Positions 1 through 9,133 of a stretch of DNA of 64,000 bases are shown here, piece by piece; the stretch's first letter is position 1, and the number at the start of each line of letters is the position of its first letter. The translations under genes were made by a program, and so were the position numbers. The notes under the pieces are model-generated. The model worked only from the letters and a program-made list of their open reading frames with translations. It was not told the origin of the DNA and did no database searches. Source of the stretch: Plantibacter flavus (GTDB taxonomy: Bacteria > Actinomycetota > Actinomycetes > Actinomycetales > Microbacteriaceae); NCBI RefSeq assembly GCF_002024505.1, contig NZ_CP019402.1, forward strand, positions 3,100,001 through 3,164,000. Direction: 5' to 3'.

Positions 1-393
1 GACTTTTGCCCGCAGCTCTTCCGTCGAGAACTCAGTGGATGGAGAAGTCGACCCAATGGTGAATCCGTAAGGAGGTTCACTGGGCCCGTTGATCCATGAG
101 AAGTCATACACTCGACGTCCGCCTGGTCCCAGGCGCACCTCTACAGAGAAGCGGTCGCCCTCAACGTCAATCAACATTGACGACCATGGTACGCCCTATC
201 TGCGAGCGAACAACCCCGGCACGACGAAGTTCGCGTTCGACTGTACTGCACGCTCGGCGTTACCGAAGGAGTTCGCCCGTGTCAGCAGCCAAGCGACGCC
301 CGTACACCGTTCGGCTGCCCGGAGTGGGCGGCCGGGCTGACCATTCTGGGCGAGCGAAACCGTTAGACGATTGATGTCCGTAGCGATCTGCAC
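1..393 (-). pseudogene. Broken hypothetical gene downstream of the relaxase (runs off the left edge)
   Basis: Reading leftward from a GTG at 393, just after the relaxase stop, one frame encodes a protein-like sequence interrupted by a single TAG at 196-198. The same frame then resumes and stays open to base 1, with acidic and aromatic segments such as LIDVEGDRFSVEVRL and VYDFSWINGP. I therefore read it as one gene with a nonsense codon. An alternative is two separate short genes, the second starting at the ATG at 177. I recognise no family. The end lies outside the window. Confidence 0.4.
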
Positions 394-409
394 AACGAGC
401 TCGCGTCAT

Positions 410-3112
410 TCAGAGTGCCGGTTGAGCAGCGTCTGCCTCTCGTGCGGTGCGGGTCAAGTCGACGCGAGCCGCGGCCTGTGTCCGATTGACTGTCGGTTCT
501 CCGGGATCAAGCGCTAGCAACTCGGCAATCTGCTCACGGAGGTCGAAGACTCTCGCCGGGAGCACCAGGGTGTTCTGGAGCCTTCCACGAGTGAGCCCGA
601 CGTAGATGGCCGCACCGTTCACTGCGCCGGAGGTGTAGCTGACGTCCGCTGTGTCGCCCTGGGCACCATGGGTGGTGGATGCGTAGGCCAGGTGTACGTA
701 CTCAGCGATGTAGCTCGCTGGTACGTTCCGGACGCGGCTTGAGTCCGAAACGGATTCGAGGGAGGCGTGCCCACCGGTGATGCTGCGGACTCGCCAGAGC
801 TGACGGTTGCTCACGCCCAGGTTCTTCTCGTTGGCTCGGCTCTGGACGAGGTCCCCCTCATAGATGGGTTGCGAGTCCTGCGCGAAGAGCACGGAACGTG
901 GCTGCAGCTCGCCTCGCGAGAGTCGGAGTCGCTGGATCGTGTCATTGATGCGCTGCGCCTCCTCGTTCGTCGCCGTCACCAACGCAACACGCAGCCCTGC
1001 TGCAGTGTCTGCGAGATACCGTTCAGCGAGGTAGGCCGTCGGATCCTGACCAGGCTCCAACTCGACGACATGGCCGCCGGCGATAAGACGATCGGCCACG
1101 GCAAGCCGATCATCTTCGCTCCGTGCATCGCGCAGCGCGACCGTGAGCTGCGCGTAATCGCGGTCGATCGCTCCGTCCGGTTTGCGGAAGCGGTGCACGT
1201 CCTCGAGATCGACGCGTGCTGTCGTGGCCTCGGTCGCCAACAGCATCGCGCCAGAGTGTCCAACTGGGCGCAACTGCATCGGGTCGCCGACGAAGGCCAG
1301 GTCGATGCCGGTTTGCTCTGCGGTGATGCAGAGCGCGCGTGCGGCCTCGAGGTCGAGCATGCCGGCCTCGTCGACGATGACGCGGTCGTTGCGGCGGAGT
1401 CGGTGGCGGCGAGCGATCGGGTTCGTTGGACGTTCCCACGTCCAGACATCGCGGCCGGCGTCATCCGTATACCAAGTCCAGCCGTGGGCTCGGAGCAGCT
1501 CATGCACGCTCGTTGCATCTGCGCCGGTCTCGGCACCAGCCACCTGCGCGGCCTTCCGCGTCGGCGCAAGCAGGAGCGGGCGACGGCCGTTGCGGCGGAG
1601 TAGGTCGCAAGCGACGCGCAGCATGGTCGTCTTGCCTGTTCCGGCGGGGCCGGTCACGGTGACGAGCCGATCGCTGCCAGCCAGCACTGCGGCGGCGGCT
1701 CGTTGACCCTCATCGAGCGAGCGACCTGTCGGGAGGGACGCGCGCTCGGCGCGGGAGACCGCCTCTTCGGTCAGAGACCGTCCGGGGGGCGCGAGTTCGG
1801 CCATGCGGCGCTCAACTTCCCGTTTGAGTGTCGCGGTGTGATTCGAGAGGTAGCCCTTCACCTGTGGCGGCACTTCTTCTGCGCCGAGCAGGTCCGTGCA
1901 GCCCGCGTCGACGGCGCGCTGAATCACCAGCTCGACCAGTGGCTCGAGCTGGGATCGTTCAACGACAACGTCCGTTGTGGCGAGTGCCCGGAGCACCCCG
2001 GCGCGGACGTCGAATCGGCTGAATCGTCCTCCACTCGGCGTCGAGCGTTGGTCAGCATCGGCGACCGCCCGCCTCGCGAGCAGATCGACATCGAGATCAT
2101 CGAGGCGGCTCACCAACGGCGCGACGTGGGCCCGCTTCTCAGCGAGCCTCGGATCGAGTTCGATGATCTCCTCTCGCACCAGGTTCAGCCAGTCGGCTTC
2201 GTTGATCGCGACAGGCTTTGCCGGGCGCTCGTGTGCGTAGGCCCACTGGTCGATGGCGGTCAGATCCTGCGGCGTTGGTTCAGCGCCGGGGTGTTCGAGC
2301 CGCCACTCATCCAGCCGGTTGGCGCGATTCCGTTCGATCTGACGCGACCGCTTCGACAATGGCCGAACAATGTGGGCGAGCTGCTCGATCTCGCCATCGT
2401 CGCCGATGCTGAAACCCCTTCGGGCGAGGGCGGCGATCCACTCCGGGTCTGTCCGCGCAGCGAGGTCGCCCTCAGCGTTGATGATGGTCTGAAAGCGCAG
2501 TGCCACTCGGGAGTCGATGTTGCTCCAACGCCCGTCCTCTCCGAGCACCTTGATGTTGAGCCACAGATGCCGGTGCTGGTGGGGATCGAGCGCACGAGAA
2601 CGGGCATGACGGAGCTCCACGATCTCGATGCGCGTCAGCGGCATGCGACGGTGGCCGGCTTTCCCGCGACGTGCGTTGAGCTCGCGCTGCCAGGCGAGCA
2701 TGACGCGTTCGCGAAGGCGATCCTGGAGTGCGTCGTAGGCGGCTGCGACCTCCGGATCGAGGATCACCGCAATGGAGAACGATTTCGGGGCGTTGATGGT
2801 GGCGTCAAGGAGCAGATCTGCTCGAGGTGAGGGGTTCCGGATGCCTCGCATGACCTCGGTGTCGGGATCACGGCCTGCGACCCAGGCGGCGAGTTTCTGT
2901 CGGTCGAGTTGGTCAGAGGTGACCTGTTCGTTCTCGACGATGAAGCGGGTTACGGTCTCGGGTGCGTAACCGAGCGCGCGGGCGATGCCAGCGGGGGTGC
3001 CGACAGTTGCATCGCACGAACCACCGAGCGCATAGTCGACGGCCTGCTTCAGTCCTTGCGAAGCGATGCCTCGCTTCCACCTGACCATGCCGCCACGCAC
3101 GGGCACCTCCAT
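410..3112 (-). CDS. MobF (TrwC/TraA-type) conjugative relaxase-helicase
   Basis: This 900-residue protein fits the MobF relaxases, which nick DNA at oriT, stay bound to the 5' end and unwind the strand for transfer. The N-terminal third is a TrwC-type relaxase domain. The metal-binding triad is visible as DPHQHRHLWL (His178, His180, His182), and the likeliest catalytic tyrosine is Tyr27 (VDYALGG). The C-terminal half is a RecD/Pif1-like helicase with Walker A GPAGTGKTT at 488-496, Walker B VIVDEAGM near 578-585 and a final YVGLTRGR motif. The second and third N-terminal tyrosines typical of TrwC are not obvious. Met9 is an alternative start. No coupling protein or type IV secretion genes are visible here. 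Confidence 0.9.
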   Translation of the reverse strand: MEVPVRGGMVRWKRGIASQGLKQAVDYALGGSCDATVGTPAGIARALGYAPETVTRFIVENEQVTSDQLDRQKLAAWVAGRDPDTEVMRGIRNPSPRADLLLDATINAPKSFSIAVILDPEVAAAYDALQDRLRERVMLAWQRELNARRGKAGHRRMPLTRIEIVELRHARSRALDPHQHRHLWLNIKVLGEDGRWSNIDSRVALRFQTIINAEGDLAARTDPEWIAALARRGFSIGDDGEIEQLAHIVRPLSKRSRQIERNRANRLDEWRLEHPGAEPTPQDLTAIDQWAYAHERPAKPVAINEADWLNLVREEIIELDPRLAEKRAHVAPLVSRLDDLDVDLLARRAVADADQRSTPSGGRFSRFDVRAGVLRALATTDVVVERSQLEPLVELVIQRAVDAGCTDLLGAEEVPPQVKGYLSNHTATLKREVERRMAELAPPGRSLTEEAVSRAERASLPTGRSLDEGQRAAAAVLAGSDRLVTVTGPAGTGKTTMLRVACDLLRRNGRRPLLLAPTRKAAQVAGAETGADATSVHELLRAHGWTWYTDDAGRDVWTWERPTNPIARRHRLRRNDRVIVDEAGMLDLEAARALCITAEQTGIDLAFVGDPMQLRPVGHSGAMLLATEATTARVDLEDVHRFRKPDGAIDRDYAQLTVALRDARSEDDRLAVADRLIAGGHVVELEPGQDPTAYLAERYLADTAAGLRVALVTATNEEAQRINDTIQRLRLSRGELQPRSVLFAQDSQPIYEGDLVQSRANEKNLGVSNRQLWRVRSITGGHASLESVSDSSRVRNVPASYIAEYVHLAYASTTHGAQGDTADVSYTSGAVNGAAIYVGLTRGRLQNTLVLPARVFDLREQIAELLALDPGEPTVNRTQAAARVDLTRTAREADAAQPAL

Positions 3113-3559
3113 GCCGAAGGCGGTCGATCCGCCTCGCTAGCTCTTGCCGCTGGCGGACAGCCGACGCGGACGTGGCCACCCCGGTGCCTGCGTGCATCCC
3201 TGAATCGACACCCCTGTCCCTGTCGCCCCTGGCACCGGGTCGGGGGCATGTGCTCCCTCGCCTCTTTGTCAGTGGCGGCTCCGTCATCGATACCCATCAC
3301 AGCCCAATTGGTGCCAACACTCTGAGCTATGGCGGCCGTCCGAGGGCAAGGCGAGCGGAGCGAGGCGCGGCAGCCCGAATGCGGGACCGGAGATGTGCCC
3401 GCGCGCCGCCAGCCTCGACGGCGTTGGGTGGGGATGGGCCGACGCCGAACAGGGCGCCGAAGTCGCAGGAGGCGTCCGCCTAATCGTCGTGCCCTTCTCA
3501 AGAGCAGGAGGTGACGCACCAGCGATCATCTCAACTCGCGCAAGCGACGGAAGGACACC
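3113..3559. other. Gene-free region upstream of the relaxase; possible oriT location
   Basis: This 447-bp stretch lies between the divergent relaxase and the secreted-protein operon. It is GC-rich with short purine-rich repeats around 3345-3365 (AGGGCAAGGCGAGCGGAGC). MobF origins commonly lie next to the relaxase gene, so it is the best candidate for oriT and for both promoters. No nick site could be assigned by eye. Confidence 0.3.
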
Positions 3560-4270
3560 ATGGCATTGCACCTCTCACTGCAGCTGGCAGCTACCGCGTT
3601 GAGTGCGACCGCGCTCGGTACGACCGGTCCGACGGTCCCCCTCGACGCGCCAGCACCCGCAGCCATCGTCACGGCCTCGGGTTTCGCGAACCCCTCGGAA
3701 GCGGAAGTAGGCGACTGCGTCGGTTTCGCGGTCGACTTCTCTGGCACCCAGGACGGCATCGCGATCGAACCGATCACGGCGGCACTCACCGGACCCTACG
3801 ACGGCTGGCCCCCGGTCGGCTCACCCGCCGATGCGGCGACGGTCGGCTCGTTCTCCGCGACCTGGACAGGCTCCGAGTGGAGCTACGACGGCGACTGCGT
3901 GAGCGTCTCGGCGGCCGGCGGATACGCCTGGACGCTCGACAACCCGAACGATCCCGAGGGCCTCGACTTGATCATCCACGAGTCGTCCATCGTCGATGTC
4001 ACCGAACCGGCCGTTATCGACCCGGAAGACGGCGACGAGACCGAGCCACCCGTGGACGACGAGGATGGGGACGGCGGGACCGCCATCGATGTCGTTGCAG
4101 ATCACTCAGGCGGGAGCGTCGGGACCAGGCGTCCACAGCTGGCTGTCACCGGCGCGAACGAAGATCTCGTCCTCGCCGGCGCTGTGGGAGGCCTGCTCGC
4201 GATGGCGGCGGGCGTGGCCCTCGCCGCACTGAGCCGACGAAACCGAGTTCGGGTGGAGGAGGCCGCATGA
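3560..4270 (+). CDS. Secreted cell-wall protein with LAVTG sorting signal
   Basis: A 236-residue protein begins at an ATG preceded by GGAAGGACACC. The N-terminus is an alanine-rich export signal. The middle is an acidic extracellular domain with two cysteines (GDCVGF, DGDCVS), followed by an Asp/Glu/Pro-rich spacer (DPEDGDETEPPVDDEDGDGG). The C-terminus is a sorting signal: PQLAVTGAN, a hydrophobic helix, then RRNR. LAxTG is the motif cleaved by class E sortases of high-GC Gram-positives (family knowledge). The function of the exposed domain is unknown. It overlaps the next gene by ATGA, so the two are probably translationally coupled. Confidence 0.8.
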   Translation: MALHLSLQLAATALSATALGTTGPTVPLDAPAPAAIVTASGFANPSEAEVGDCVGFAVDFSGTQDGIAIEPITAALTGPYDGWPPVGSPADAATVGSFSATWTGSEWSYDGDCVSVSAAGGYAWTLDNPNDPEGLDLIIHESSIVDVTEPAVIDPEDGDETEPPVDDEDGDGGTAIDVVADHSGGSVGTRRPQLAVTGANEDLVLAGAVGGLLAMAAGVALAALSRRNRVRVEEAA

Positions 4271-6090
4271 GCCGGCGCATCCTGAGCGCGGCCGGCGCGT
4301 CGATTCTGCTTGCCACCACTCTGAGCTTGCCTGCCCTTTCGGCGAGCGCTTCGGTTCCCGCCGCGGAAGACACGTCAGCCACTGCGGACAACACCACTCC
4401 ATCCCCTCGAGCCACAACCGCCTATGGGTGGGGCCAGCTCGTGAACTACGTCACCCCGGACGGATCGCTCGCGTACTGCATTGACGTCCAAGCCGACTGG
4501 CCATCCGGTGCCACCGGCGGCGGAACGCTCGTCGGCGGCATCGGCGCAACAGCCGGGACGCGCGACGTCGGCGGCACGGAACTCGCAATGCTCAACGCGG
4601 GCCTCTCCCAGTTCGGGCAGACCACGGACAACGACACCGCAGCAGCCGTCGCCGCGTTCGTCTACGCCTTCACCTCGCAGAACCACCACGGCTACGACGG
4701 CGCCATCCACTACATCGGCCAGAAAGCCGACGGTCACGACGCCACTGTGACTGCAGCGTTCAACAGCATCTGGGCATGGGTCGGCGAGAACTGGGCTGCC
4801 GCAGCTGGCTCGAACACGGCGACCACAACCATCACCATGACCGACAGCACCACCGGCTACATCGACGCAACCGTCGACCCCGCCGCCGCGACCGGCACAC
4901 TCACCCTCACCGGCGCACACGAGACCAGCACCGGCGCGACCTCGGTAGCCGTCGGCAATGGATCCCGCATCGACATCACCGGCGACCCCGCCGACGGCAT
5001 CGCGGACTACGACATCCGCGTCGACGGGTCCTGGAGCACGCCCGGCGGCTACGCCTCCGAGGCGTGGATGTACGAGACGCCCGGCCAACAGCGCCTCGCT
5101 CGTGGCAGCGAGAACCGCTCCCCCATCCCGTTCACCTCCGCTGCGAGCACCACCGCCTCGACGCTCTTCCAGCCGATCGTGACGAGCGAGATGCAGCAGA
5201 CCCTCGTCCCCGTCGGCGGCACCATCATCGACCACGCAACCTGCGACCTCTCCCCCGACAGCACCAGCACCGCCTGGCGGCGCAACCGGGACGGCGAAGG
5301 CGTCGAAGTCGTCTGGGACGTCGCAATCTACGCCAAGCTCCCCGGCGAGGACGGCCTCCCCGACGTCCCAGAAGGTCGGCCGGCGCTCGGCACGGCCATC
5401 GCCACCTGTGACGAGGTCGGCGACGTCATGAAGGCAAGCTTCCCCCGAACTGACGAAGCCGACGGCCCGATCACCGCAGTCTGGTCACTCGACCTCGACA
5501 AGCAGTCCGACAGGACGAAGTCCGTCCTGCAGGGATCCTGGCACGACGCGTTCGGGTTGCCCGACGAGACGACGGTCATCCCCCGCGTCACGACGAAGGC
5601 TGTGCCGTCGGTGATGGAGGGAGAGCAGTACGGCGACACCGCCCACCATGAAGACGTCGCCCTCTACCCCGATACCGCCGTGCAGACCTTCACCGCCTAT
5701 CGCATCACCGACGGTCAGCCCGTCTGCGACGCCACGACCGAATACCTGACGGAATCGGCACCGATCATGATCGACGGCCGCACGGATATCCCCGGGCCGA
5801 CCTTCACCGCCACCCGCGACATGGGCACCGGGGTCAACTGGATCGAGCGCACGTATGCCGATGACACGAAGCAGGTGCTCCTCAGCGAAGGCGTCTGTGG
5901 GCAGGAAGGTGAGCAGACACGCTTCATCGACCGCCCCGGACAGAAGCTCGCAAGCACCGGCTTCGACGGCGCCACCCTCGCCGCAAGCGCTGCCGCCACG
6001 ATGCTCCTCGGGGCCTCGCCCTTCGTCGTTCGCGGTGTCATGCGGCGTCGAGCAAGCCTGACTGACTCCGCCAAGGGGCTCGCAGGATGA
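4267..6090 (+). CDS. Large secreted LASTG-anchored surface protein, possible thioester-domain relative
   Basis: This 607-residue protein starts at the ATG overlapping the previous stop. The signal peptide ends near ALSASASVPA. The next segment has features resembling surface thioester domains (TTAYGWGQLVNY, then AYCIDVQ with a cysteine), but the partner TQxA glutamine motif is not evident, so an active thioester is unproven. Several beta-rich repeats follow, with threonine-rich and acidic character as in Gram-positive adhesins. The C-terminus is QKLASTGFDG, a hydrophobic helix and RRR, a class E sortase-type signal. It overlaps the next gene by ATGA. Confidence 0.8.
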   Translation: MSRRILSAAGASILLATTLSLPALSASASVPAAEDTSATADNTTPSPRATTAYGWGQLVNYVTPDGSLAYCIDVQADWPSGATGGGTLVGGIGATAGTRDVGGTELAMLNAGLSQFGQTTDNDTAAAVAAFVYAFTSQNHHGYDGAIHYIGQKADGHDATVTAAFNSIWAWVGENWAAAAGSNTATTTITMTDSTTGYIDATVDPAAATGTLTLTGAHETSTGATSVAVGNGSRIDITGDPADGIADYDIRVDGSWSTPGGYASEAWMYETPGQQRLARGSENRSPIPFTSAASTTASTLFQPIVTSEMQQTLVPVGGTIIDHATCDLSPDSTSTAWRRNRDGEGVEVVWDVAIYAKLPGEDGLPDVPEGRPALGTAIATCDEVGDVMKASFPRTDEADGPITAVWSLDLDKQSDRTKSVLQGSWHDAFGLPDETTVIPRVTTKAVPSVMEGEQYGDTAHHEDVALYPDTAVQTFTAYRITDGQPVCDATTEYLTESAPIMIDGRTDIPGPTFTATRDMGTGVNWIERTYADDTKQVLLSEGVCGQEGEQTRFIDRPGQKLASTGFDGATLAASAAATMLLGASPFVVRGVMRRRASLTDSAKGLAG

Positions 6091-6827
6091 GCGAAGAACA
6101 GACAGGCCCCTCGTCGGACCTGAGCCAGGACCAGAACGAATGGGTGGCGATGTATCGCCACGGGTTACGATTCCGCAAGCCACAGCCGGACTATGACGAC
6201 GTGCGCGACGACTACGAGGACATTCACGGCGACGACCCTCGGATGGAGGAGGAAATTCAACTCAGGATCGTTGAGACTCAGATGGACCTGCTCCTCCGTT
6301 TCACCGGGGCATCGGACTATGACATCCACCCAGACCCTGACTCCTGGCTAGAGACGTACTATGCCTTGGCAGGCAAGTGGCTCGGTCGAGATGCAGGGAT
6401 CGACGAACAGCTCGAGAGCGTCGACCGAGTCCTTTCGCAGACCGGCGGGCCACTTTGGCGCCCGGACCTGTACCTCCCGTTGGACCAGGTTCACCAAGCT
6501 GCGGTAGATGCCGTGCCTGCGAGCCCACAAACCGCGCCGTCGACCTCCGCTTCTAGCTGGCGAGAGCCTCCCCGTCTTATCGACTGGACTCCGGACGAGG
6601 ACCCAGCCGCGGGCTACCTCCGGGAGCTCCACACCAATCGCCAACAAGCACGGGAGTTGGGTCTGCCCGAGCGTTCCGAAAAGGCGCAGCCGCAGAATTC
6701 GAGGGGACCGCTAACCATGTTGGCTCGGAAGCTCTCAAGCAGAGTCCTCCGACCGCGCTCAGACGATACCCACCGCGACGCTCACCCGCCGCATCAGTCC
6801 GTGTTCGGGGGCAGTCTGGAGCTCTAG
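6087..6827 (+). CDS. Hypothetical cytoplasmic protein, third gene of the surface-protein operon
   Basis: A 246-residue protein overlaps the preceding gene by ATGA. It has no signal peptide or membrane helix. The N-terminal half is acidic and likely helical (DYDDVRDDYEDIHGDD); the C-terminal third is Pro/Ser/Arg-rich and looks disordered. I recognise no family. Tight coupling to two anchored proteins suggests a shared function, but nothing in the sequence shows it. Confidence 0.65.
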   Translation: MSEEQTGPSSDLSQDQNEWVAMYRHGLRFRKPQPDYDDVRDDYEDIHGDDPRMEEEIQLRIVETQMDLLLRFTGASDYDIHPDPDSWLETYYALAGKWLGRDAGIDEQLESVDRVLSQTGGPLWRPDLYLPLDQVHQAAVDAVPASPQTAPSTSASSWREPPRLIDWTPDEDPAAGYLRELHTNRQQARELGLPERSEKAQPQNSRGPLTMLARKLSSRVLRPRSDDTHRDAHPPHQSVFGGSLEL

Positions 6828-7103
6828 CGATCCGTTCCCCGCAAAGACCAGAATGGACGCTCCTCAGGATCCGACCCGCCGTCCACGACAAGCGGCGCTT
6901 CCGCGCATCGTCTCGGGTGACGACCGAAAAGGGCAGTTAAAAATCTCCGTTATTTCACGAAGCCTTTTCGAATGGTCCGCGCCTCAAGCGTTCACGGCCA
7001 TGGCGCTGTCGTCACGTCGACGTCATGGACACCTCGTTTGCGCACACTGGTTGGGTGCGCGTTGCCGAGCTGCCTGGTGCCCTGGGAGGAACGTGGTCGA
7101 GTG
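6828..7103. other. Intergenic region with AT-rich patch and first copy of a direct repeat
   Basis: Between convergent genes. It contains an AT-rich patch near 6938-6955 (GTTAAAAATCTCCGTTATTT), unusual against the GC-rich background, and the first copy of an imperfect repeat at 7011-7080. No gene is supportable. Confidence 0.5.
7011..7080 (+). repeat. Imperfect direct repeat, copy 1
   Basis: About 70 bp beginning GTCACGTCGACGTCAT, matching 7601-7670 at roughly three quarters of positions, with one gap needed in the second half. Both copies lie directly downstream (on the minus strand) of a minus-strand gene. Confidence 0.6.
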
Positions 7104-7538
7104 CTAGAGCGCCGCCCAGCAGTACATGTGTTCGCCACGATCGCGTGCCGTTCGGGCAAGCGCCGCCCACTCTTGGAGCATTGACAGCAGCTCCGCAGCG
7201 TCACCATTACCCCAAAACTCTTCAGTCTCCGACCACGGGGTGGCCACCTCAACGAGGCGGTCGTCACTCGAGGTGGCAAGTGCTTCGGTGAAGGTATCGG
7301 GCATGGCAATGACCCAAGCGGAATCATGGTCCGGCGAGGAGACGAGTCGCGACCACGAAGGATCATCGGTGATCGATTCATACGTCACGCCAGAGAGCAG
7401 CGCCAGCAACGTGCCGGCCTCCACCGTCGCGCCGACCGCCTCAACAACCGGAGAGCGCACCCCGACAGGACCGTCGTCAACGACAGCGGCCGCAGCCGCG
7501 TCATCCGGCGCGATGAAGTAGGTGTTGAACATTCCCAT
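7104..7538 (-). CDS. Hypothetical cytoplasmic protein
   Basis: A 144-residue acidic soluble protein begins MGMFNTYFIAPDD and ends in a tryptophan-rich helical segment (SMLQEWAALARTARDRG). A GAGG lies just ahead of the ATG. This N-terminus resembles widespread small actinobacterial proteins of unknown function. It is last in a minus-strand series with the lipoprotein and two other short genes. It contains EEFWGNG, a short string also seen in the unrelated-looking family at 17 and 20 kb; I treat that as coincidence. Confidence 0.65.
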   Translation of the reverse strand: MGMFNTYFIAPDDAAAAAVVDDGPVGVRSPVVEAVGATVEAGTLLALLSGVTYESITDDPSWSRLVSSPDHDSAWVIAMPDTFTEALATSSDDRLVEVATPWSETEEFWGNGDAAELLSMLQEWAALARTARDRGEHMYCWAAL

Positions 7539-7600
7539 GACCTCATTCTTGCAGTATCCCGGGTTGCTTTCCTCGAGAGTTCTCCAGCTGTCGCCCTGAC

Positions 7601-7670
7601 GTCACGTCGATGTCATCGACACTTTGCTTGCGCACACCTGCTGGTCGGTGTTGTGGAGCTACCTGGTGCT
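7601..7670 (+). repeat. Imperfect direct repeat, copy 2
   Basis: Begins GTCACGTCGATGTCAT and matches 7011-7080. It overlaps the last four codons of the lipoprotein gene (stop at 7659-7661) and its downstream spacer. Confidence 0.6.
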
Positions 7671-8111
7671 CGACGGGGCGGGGGTGGGCGATTCGGTGGC
7701 AGCGCAGGATTCAATCAGCGGCGGAAGGGCCTCACTGAACGAGGTGACTGCGGTCTCGAGGGCGGCTCGAGATTGATCGGTCAGCCCAGAGTCCGAGATG
7801 CCTTGTGCAGCATCGGAAATCCCATCGACCAGAACCTGGATCTTGGCGGTCACGTCCTGTTCTCCGCCGATGTCGTTCGTCGCGGCGCGAAAGAGCTCGC
7901 CGGCTGCCGAGAGCTGTGCTGCACCGACAGCGGGGTCGGTTTCCAGGGTTGTCAGATTTTCGGACACGTTCGTGGCGTAGGACGTCGCCACCTGGGCCAG
8001 CTCCGCGCAATCCTCTCCCGCAACGACGCTCGGGCCTGCGCACCCGGCCACGAGAGCGAGCACAAGGCCGCCGAGGCCGAGCGCGCCGAGGACGCGATGT
8101 GGGCGCTTCAC
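7659..8111 (-). CDS. Small lipoprotein of unknown function
   Basis: A 150-residue lipoprotein with a GTG start that overlaps the upstream stop (GTGA). The signal peptide MKRPHRVLGALG... ends in the lipobox LVAGC, so the mature N-terminal cysteine is lipidated and the protein sits on the outer face of the membrane. The mature part is mostly helical with two further cysteines (EDCAEL, ESCAAT) that could form a disulfide, and ends in a Pro/Ser/Thr tail. Coupling to the next gene upstream suggests they act together. No family recognised. Confidence 0.75.
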   Translation of the reverse strand: MKRPHRVLGALGLGGLVLALVAGCAGPSVVAGEDCAELAQVATSYATNVSENLTTLETDPAVGAAQLSAAGELFRAATNDIGGEQDVTAKIQVLVDGISDAAQGISDSGLTDQSRAALETAVTSFSEALPPLIESCAATESPTPAPSSTR

Positions 8112-8794
8112 AGGGCAATCCCCCGCCGGCGAAGCTCCGTGATGATCTGCACCTCATGCTCGAAGTGCCGCGATCGCTTGTTGGCCGAGAGAATCGTGTC
8201 CTTCCAACCTCGCTTCACCACATCCTGGAGTGCGATGTAGAACGTGGACTCCCCGAAATCGATGTCGTCCCAGGCCTCGTTCACTGCACGCTCCCGCGGC
8301 ACGACCGCTTGGAAGCTCGGATCGATCCGAATCCGGTGAGAGCTGTACCCCTGGATCGAGATCGCGCCCTCGACCCCACTGATGTCCAGGCCCATGTCGT
8401 CCGCTTCGTCAGCTTCCCTGAGCCGCTGTTCGTACATCGCGAGCTCCTCCGGGGTTCTCGCGGTCACAAATGTCGAAATTACTAGATCACCAATTACCCC
8501 GGACAGCGTGACGTTATGGAACTCACACCCCCTAATGAACACGGGACCACGGACACTAGTCAGCCCACCCACCGTCACGTTCCGCAGCAACGCTCCAGCC
8601 AGCAGGCAGCTCGCGACTCGCAGCGACCCTACCGACACATCCTCGATCACCGGACGTGCATCGAAGTCCTCAGCAAGACGCGTGCGGCAGTCATCTAGGA
8701 GAAGATCACCGAAGGTGACTCCCCGGAGAGACTGACCCTCTCGGAGGACCGCTCCTCGAATTTTCTGTCGCACATTCACTTCCCGTAGGTCCAC
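8108..8794 (-). CDS. Hypothetical protein with repetitive beta-type N-terminal half
   Basis: A 228-residue protein starting GTG at 8794, overlapping the 3' end of the previous short gene. Residues about 1-100 are periodically hydrophobic (GVTFGDLLLDDC, VSVGSLRVASC, NVTVGGL, GCEFHNVTLSGV), suggesting a short beta-helix reminiscent of pentapeptide-repeat proteins but not obeying the canonical repeat. The C-terminal half is charged and helical. No signal peptide. Function unknown. Confidence 0.65.
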   Translation of the reverse strand: MDLREVNVRQKIRGAVLREGQSLRGVTFGDLLLDDCRTRLAEDFDARPVIEDVSVGSLRVASCLLAGALLRNVTVGGLTSVRGPVFIRGCEFHNVTLSGVIGDLVISTFVTARTPEELAMYEQRLREADEADDMGLDISGVEGAISIQGYSSHRIRIDPSFQAVVPRERAVNEAWDDIDFGESTFYIALQDVVKRGWKDTILSANKRSRHFEHEVQIITELRRRGIAL

Positions 8795-9003
8795 ATGGTG
8801 TACTTCGCGATCCGAGTCGGGTCGACGTAGGACCGCGCTAGATGACGCGCGAGCGTTGAGAGGTTGTCCCTCGTCAGCTCGTAGAACAGTCCCGAGCTGC
8901 GACTGATGAAGTCAAGGGCGTTCGGTCTGCCACGATGCTTGAACAGTTGATCGATCAGAGGATTTTCTGCGAGTCGCCCTTCCATCGCTTTGCCTTTGGT
9001 CAT
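8776..9003 (-). CDS. Short hypothetical protein at the head of the minus-strand set
   Basis: A 75-residue protein is most likely from the ATG at 9003 (MTKGKAMEGRLAENPLIDQ); upstream in-frame codons to 9153 are arginine-rich and look non-coding. It is basic, helical and ends KYTMWTYGK, overlapping the next gene by 19 bp. No family recognised. It could be the remains of a longer gene. Confidence 0.5.
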   Translation of the reverse strand: MTKGKAMEGRLAENPLIDQLFKHRGRPNALDFISRSSGLFYELTRDNLSTLARHLARSYVDPTRIAKYTMWTYGK

Positions 9004-9133
9004 TCTCTCAATTCGCCGGTACGTTCTGGACTGCCGCCTGGATGGCCGATGGCGACGCCGGCCTGAACCAACCCAGTCGATTCTTGGACGAGGGAAAACC
9101 CCCGAATCATCACTGATCCCTCGACACTTTACT

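Noticed and set aside
1703..2830. Long plus-strand frame (375 codons) inside the relaxase region
   Set aside because: It is antisense to the relaxase, whose minus-strand frame contains intact catalytic and Walker motifs.
3511..4266. 5' extension of the large LASTG protein frame
   Set aside because: The extension is Arg-rich and antisense/out-of-frame to the LAVTG protein; the ATG at 4267 gives a proper signal peptide and ATGA coupling.
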